Positions 5,918-8,542 of a DNA stretch of 8,542 nt are shown here, piece after piece. A program made the translations under genes and the position numbers. Positions within the stretch are counted from its first letter, which is position 1, and each line of letters begins with the position of its first letter. Source of the stretch: DASWRT01 sp036403035 (GTDB lineage Bacteria > Pseudomonadota > Alphaproteobacteria > ATCC43930 > CGMCC-115725); NCBI GenBank assembly GCA_036403035.1, contig DASWRT010000271.1:1-8542 (forward strand). Direction: 5' to 3'. The notes below the pieces were generated by a model. The model did no database searches. It was not told where the DNA came from and worked only from the letters and a program-made list of their open reading frames with translations.

Positions 5918-6688
5918 TTGAGCGATATCTTTCGCGAGATCGACGAAGAACTTCGCCGCGACAACCTCGCGAAGCTTTGGGACAAGTACAGCCATTTCGT
6001 CATCGGCCTCGCGGTCTTGGTCATCGCCGCGGTGGCGGCCGTCGAAGGGTGGAGCTGGTACAAGGCGCGCGAGCGCCGCGCGGAGAGCGTGCGCTACACG
6101 GCGGCGCTCGATCTGGCCCGCCGCGGTGATAACGCGCAGGCCGCCGACGCCTTCGGCTTGCTCGGCCGGCAGGCAAGCTCCGGCTACAGGGTGCTGGCAC
6201 GCCTGGAGGAGGCCGATTCCCGAGCCAAGGCCGGGGATGCGGGGGCGGCGCTGGCCGCCTACGAAGGGCTGGCGGACGACCGCAGCGTTGATCCGGTCTA
6301 TCGCGATCTCGGCACACTGCTGTGGGCGCAGCACAGCCTCGGCAAGGAGGATCCGAACGCGGTCGTGTCGCGCCTCGCGCCGCTAACCGCCGACGGCAAC
6401 GCATGGCGTCCGCTGGCGCTGGAGACGACCGCGCTGGCCAAGCTGCGCGCCGGCGACAGGCCGGCCGCGCTCGACATCTACAAACGCCTTGCCGACGACC
6501 TTACGGCGCCGCAGGGGCTGCGCGCCCGTGCGAGCGAGATGGTGTCGGCGCTCGGCGAGGCGCCAGCGTCCGCCTCGGCTGCTCCAGCGCCCGCTGCGGC
6601 TGCTCCAGCGGCCACCGCAGCCGCTCCGGCGCCCGCCGCCGACGCTGCGGCTCCCGCCTCTGACGCCGCTTCCAACAAGGATAAGTGA
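5918..6688 (+). CDS. Membrane-anchored TPR protein, YfgM-like (TPR_21 type)
   Basis: A 256-residue protein with the layout of YfgM, known in E. coli as an ancillary partner of the SecYEG translocon and periplasmic chaperones. A short cytoplasmic N-terminus, IFREIDEELRRDNLAKLWDKY (4-24), is followed by one membrane helix (about 26-46). A periplasmic alpha-helical TPR region follows (about 50-213), with repeat-like pairs such as YTAALDLARRGDNAQAADAF (60-79) and LAKLRAGDRPAALDIYKRLA (173-192). The last 40 residues are an Ala/Pro linker (about 215-251) encoded by imperfect 21-base tandem repeats, ending in Lys/Asp. The start is TTG, supported by AGGAG 7 bases upstream and by N-terminal sequence typical of the family (MSDIFREIDEEL). 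bamB follows 7 bases after the stop and der comes next, matching the yfgM-bamB-der order of other proteobacteria. A role in envelope protein biogenesis is inferred from that and from the fold. Confidence 0.85.
   Translation: MSDIFREIDEELRRDNLAKLWDKYSHFVIGLAVLVIAAVAAVEGWSWYKARERRAESVRYTAALDLARRGDNAQAADAFGLLGRQASSGYRVLARLEEADSRAKAGDAGAALAAYEGLADDRSVDPVYRDLGTLLWAQHSLGKEDPNAVVSRLAPLTADGNAWRPLALETTALAKLRAGDRPAALDIYKRLADDLTAPQGLRARASEMVSALGEAPASASAAPAPAAAAPAATAAAPAPAADAAAPASDAASNKDK
6576..6659 (+). repeat. Imperfect 21-base tandem repeat encoding an Ala/Pro linker
   Basis: Units starting at 6576, 6597 and 6618 are clearly related, and one at 6639 is degenerate. The first two share a 14-base core (CGGCTGCTCCAGCG). 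Each unit encodes seven residues, mostly Ala and Pro, at the C-terminus of the TPR protein. The repeat is in frame and 21 bases long, so copy-number change would lengthen or shorten the linker without a frameshift. Confidence 0.7.
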
Positions 6689-6691
6689 AGG
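6687..6691 (+). promoter_or_regulatory. Ribosome binding site for bamB
   Basis: GAAGG overlaps the TGA stop of the TPR gene and lies 4 bases before ATG 6696. It supports this start, coupled to the upstream gene, rather than upstream in-frame codons inside the TPR gene. Confidence 0.5.
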
Positions 6692-6695
6692 CACG

Positions 6696-8015
6696 ATGCT
6701 GAGGGTCCGTTCGGCGCTTTTCGCCGCCGCCGCCGTGGTTGCGCTGCCCGGGTGCGATACGTGGATGGGTGAAAGCAAGACGCCGCTGCCGGGGCAGCGC
6801 CTGTCCGTGCTCACCCTCGACCGCAAGCTGGAGCCGGACCCGATGCTGGCGTCGCTCGACGTCCGGCTGCCGCGGCCCATCGTCAATGCCGAATGGCCGC
6901 AGCCCGGCGGCTATCCGAACCACGTGATGCAGCATCTTGCGCTCGGCGACAATCCGAAGCGGTTGTGGAGCGTCAGCGCGGGCGACGGATCGTCGCGCTC
7001 CGGGGCCGTGCTGGCCCAGCCGGTCGTCTGGAACAACCGCGTGTTTACGATGGACGCGTCGTCGGAGGTCCGCGCCTTCGACGCGACGAGCGGCAAGCGC
7101 CTGTGGAGCGTCGACATCACGCCGAAGGGCGAGCGGGGATACACGTTCGGCGGCGGGGTCGCGGTCGCAGACGGCCGCGTCTTCGTCACCTCGGGCTATG
7201 CCCAGGTGCTTGCGCTGGATTCCGAGACCGGCAAGGAGATCTGGCGGCAGCCGGTCAGCGCCCCGGTGCGCGGAGCGCCGACGGTCGCCGATGGCCGCGT
7301 CTTCGCCGTAACCGTCGAGAACGAGCTGGACGTGCTGTCGGCGGACGACGGGCAGAAGCTCTGGACGCATAACGGTACGGCGGAAACCGCCGGCCTGCTC
7401 GGCGGCATGACGCCGGCGGTCGAGGGCGGCGTCGTCGTCGTGCCCTATTCGTCGGGCGAGATCTTCGCGCTGCGCGTCGAGAACGGCCGGCCGCTCTGGT
7501 CGGACAACCTCGCGGCGGCCGGCCGCTTCGACGCCATGTCCTCGCTCGCCGACATCCGCGGCCGGCCGGTGATCGATCGCGGGCGCGTCTATGCGATCAG
7601 CCACAGCGGCCGGATGGTCTCGATCAATCTCCGCAGCGGCGAGCGCATCTGGGAGGAGGATATCGGCGGTACCCATACGCCGTGGATCGCGGGCGACTTC
7701 ATCTACGTGCTCAGCAACGACAGCGAGCTGATCTGCCTCACCCGCAGCGACGGCCGCACCCGCTGGGTGCTTGGCCTGCCGCGCTACGAAAACCTTGAAA
7801 AGAAGCGCGGCGCGCTGCGGTGGTCGGGGCCGGTGCTCGCCGGCGACCGGCTGATCGTCGTCGCGTCGAACGGCGATGCGATGTCGGTCTCTCCCTATAC
7901 CGGAAAGGCGCTCGGCCGGATCTCGCTGCCCGACGGCGCCTTCGTCGCGCCGGTGATCAGCGAGCGCACGCTCTATGTCCTGACCGACGACGCCGACCTC
8001 ATCGCGATGCGCTGA
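6696..8015 (+). CDS. bamB: Outer membrane assembly lipoprotein BamB
   Basis: A 439-residue PQQ-type beta-propeller lipoprotein, the BamB (YfgL) subunit of the BAM complex that folds beta-barrel proteins into the outer membrane from the periplasmic face. The N-terminus is a lipoprotein signal, with Arg residues at 3 and 5, a hydrophobic stretch 7-17 and lipobox LPGC (17-20), giving Cys20 as the lipidated residue. Propeller blades are marked by recurring AxDxxxGKxLW-type motifs: AFDATSGKRLWSVD (127-140), ALDSETGKEIWRQP (173-186), VLSADDGQKLWTH (213-225), ALRVENGRPLWSDN (258-271), SINLRSGERIWEED (309-322) and CLTRSDGRTRWVLG (347-360). ATG 6696 is chosen because it gives the signal peptide and has GAAGG just upstream; the frame stays open further upstream only within the TPR gene. 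At 439 residues it is somewhat longer than E. coli BamB (about 390). der starts 2 bases after the stop. Confidence 0.93.
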   Translation: MLRVRSALFAAAAVVALPGCDTWMGESKTPLPGQRLSVLTLDRKLEPDPMLASLDVRLPRPIVNAEWPQPGGYPNHVMQHLALGDNPKRLWSVSAGDGSSRSGAVLAQPVVWNNRVFTMDASSEVRAFDATSGKRLWSVDITPKGERGYTFGGGVAVADGRVFVTSGYAQVLALDSETGKEIWRQPVSAPVRGAPTVADGRVFAVTVENELDVLSADDGQKLWTHNGTAETAGLLGGMTPAVEGGVVVVPYSSGEIFALRVENGRPLWSDNLAAAGRFDAMSSLADIRGRPVIDRGRVYAISHSGRMVSINLRSGERIWEEDIGGTHTPWIAGDFIYVLSNDSELICLTRSDGRTRWVLGLPRYENLEKKRGALRWSGPVLAGDRLIVVASNGDAMSVSPYTGKALGRISLPDGAFVAPVISERTLYVLTDDADLIAMR

Positions 8016-8017
8016 AG

Positions 8018-8542
8018 ATGACACCAACGGTCGCCATCGTCGGGCGCCCGAACGTCGGAAAGTCGACGCTGTTCAACCGGCTCGTCGGACAGCGCCTTGC
8101 GCTCGTCGACGATCTGCCGGGTGTGACGCGCGACCGCCGCGAGGGCAATGCGCGCCTTGCCGATCTGCGCTTCCGCGTCATCGATACGGCCGGCCTGGAG
8201 GACGAGACGGGCGAAACGCTCGAAGCGCGGATGCGCCGGCAGACCGAGCGGGCGGTCAAGGAAGCCGATGTCGTGCTGATGCTGATCGACGCGCGCGCCG
8301 GCGTGACGCCGCTCGACAAGCACTTCGCCGACTTTCTGCGGCGCAGCCGCGGGGCGCACGTGATCCTCGTCGCGAACAAGAGCGAGGGGCGGGAGGGGTT
8401 GGCCGGCGCCTACGAGGCCTATTCGCTCGGCCTCGGCGATCCGGTCGCGATCTCGGCGGAGCATGGCGAGGGTCTCGCCGACCTCCATGCCGCGCTGGCG
8501 CCGTTCATCGACCCGCAGCCTGCCGCCGTCGAACAGGAGGAA
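8018..8542 (+). CDS. der: Ribosome biogenesis GTPase Der (EngA), N-terminal part
   Basis: The first 175 residues of Der, an essential GTPase with two tandem G domains that acts in 50S subunit assembly; the window ends in frame with no stop, so only the first G domain is present. G1 is GRPNVGKS (9-16), the switch I/G2 region is PGVTRDRREG (34-43), G3 is DTAGL (56-60), G4 is NKSE (120-123) and G5 is SAEHGEG (146-152). The Glu in G4 in place of the usual Asp is, to my knowledge, normal for the first G domain of alphaproteobacterial Der. The N-terminus begins directly with the G1 strand (TVAIVGRPN), so ATG 8018 is clearly the start. It lies 2 bases after the bamB stop with only a weak GAAG upstream, so translation is probably coupled to bamB. 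The second G domain and KH-like domain should lie beyond the window. Confidence 0.97.
   Translation, partial: MTPTVAIVGRPNVGKSTLFNRLVGQRLALVDDLPGVTRDRREGNARLADLRFRVIDTAGLEDETGETLEARMRRQTERAVKEADVVLMLIDARAGVTPLDKHFADFLRRSRGAHVILVANKSEGREGLAGAYEAYSLGLGDPVAISAEHGEGLADLHAALAPFIDPQPAAVEQEE

Noticed and set aside
6489..6695. Upstream extension of the bamB frame
   Set aside because: It would overlap the TPR gene by 200 bases with an Arg/Pro-rich translation and would bury the lipoprotein signal peptide inside the protein.
6501..8027. 508-codon open frame on the minus strand opposite bamB
   Set aside because: The translation is low-complexity Arg/Asp/Ala/Val-rich with no family motif, and the plus strand encodes a clear propeller lipoprotein.

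Overview
The window is a GC-rich chromosomal stretch from an alphaproteobacterium; order and genus cannot be fixed from sequence alone. The evidence is the strong G/C third-position codon use, a DUF2794 protein (a family I know from Alphaproteobacteria), a Der GTPase with the NKSE form of the G4 motif, and short palindromic GC-rich intergenic repeats like those of many soil alphaproteobacteria. Ten protein genes can be supported, the last cut by the window edge. I see no RNA gene, transposase, prophage, CRISPR array or defence system.

Layout. Bases 1-193 hold a structured palindromic repeat followed by the ribosome binding site of the first gene. Bases 194-4372 hold four tightly packed plus-strand genes: a 2-keto-4-pentenoate hydratase/FAH-type protein, an acyl-CoA dehydrogenase, an enoyl-CoA hydratase/isomerase family protein and an amidase-signature hydrolase. 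The first two overlap by ATGA, and the later gaps are 12 and 25 bases. This looks like a catabolic operon for an unidentified carboxylic acid or amide. No CoA ligase, thiolase, transporter or regulator is visible; if they exist they lie upstream. Bases 4419-5093 encode an aromatic-rich lipoprotein.

A convergent pair of small minus-strand genes follows: a 72-residue disordered hypothetical protein (5108-5326) and a DUF2794 protein (5417-5776), separated by a strong imperfect hairpin. A 141-base divergent intergenic region carries a plausible sigma70-type promoter for the last block.

Bases 5918-8542 hold a membrane-anchored TPR protein (YfgM-like, TTG start), the outer-membrane assembly lipoprotein BamB, and the start of der (ribosome-assembly GTPase). 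This matches the conserved yfgM-bamB-der order known from other proteobacteria and looks like envelope-biogenesis and translation housekeeping.

Nothing here amounts to an unmistakable new system. The points most worth a second look are the catalytic-residue departures in the operon's acyl-CoA dehydrogenase (canonical C-terminal Glu absent, possible relocated Glu) and in its crotonase-fold neighbour (both hydratase Glu absent), the unknown substrate of that operon, and the hairpin just before the small minus-strand gene.
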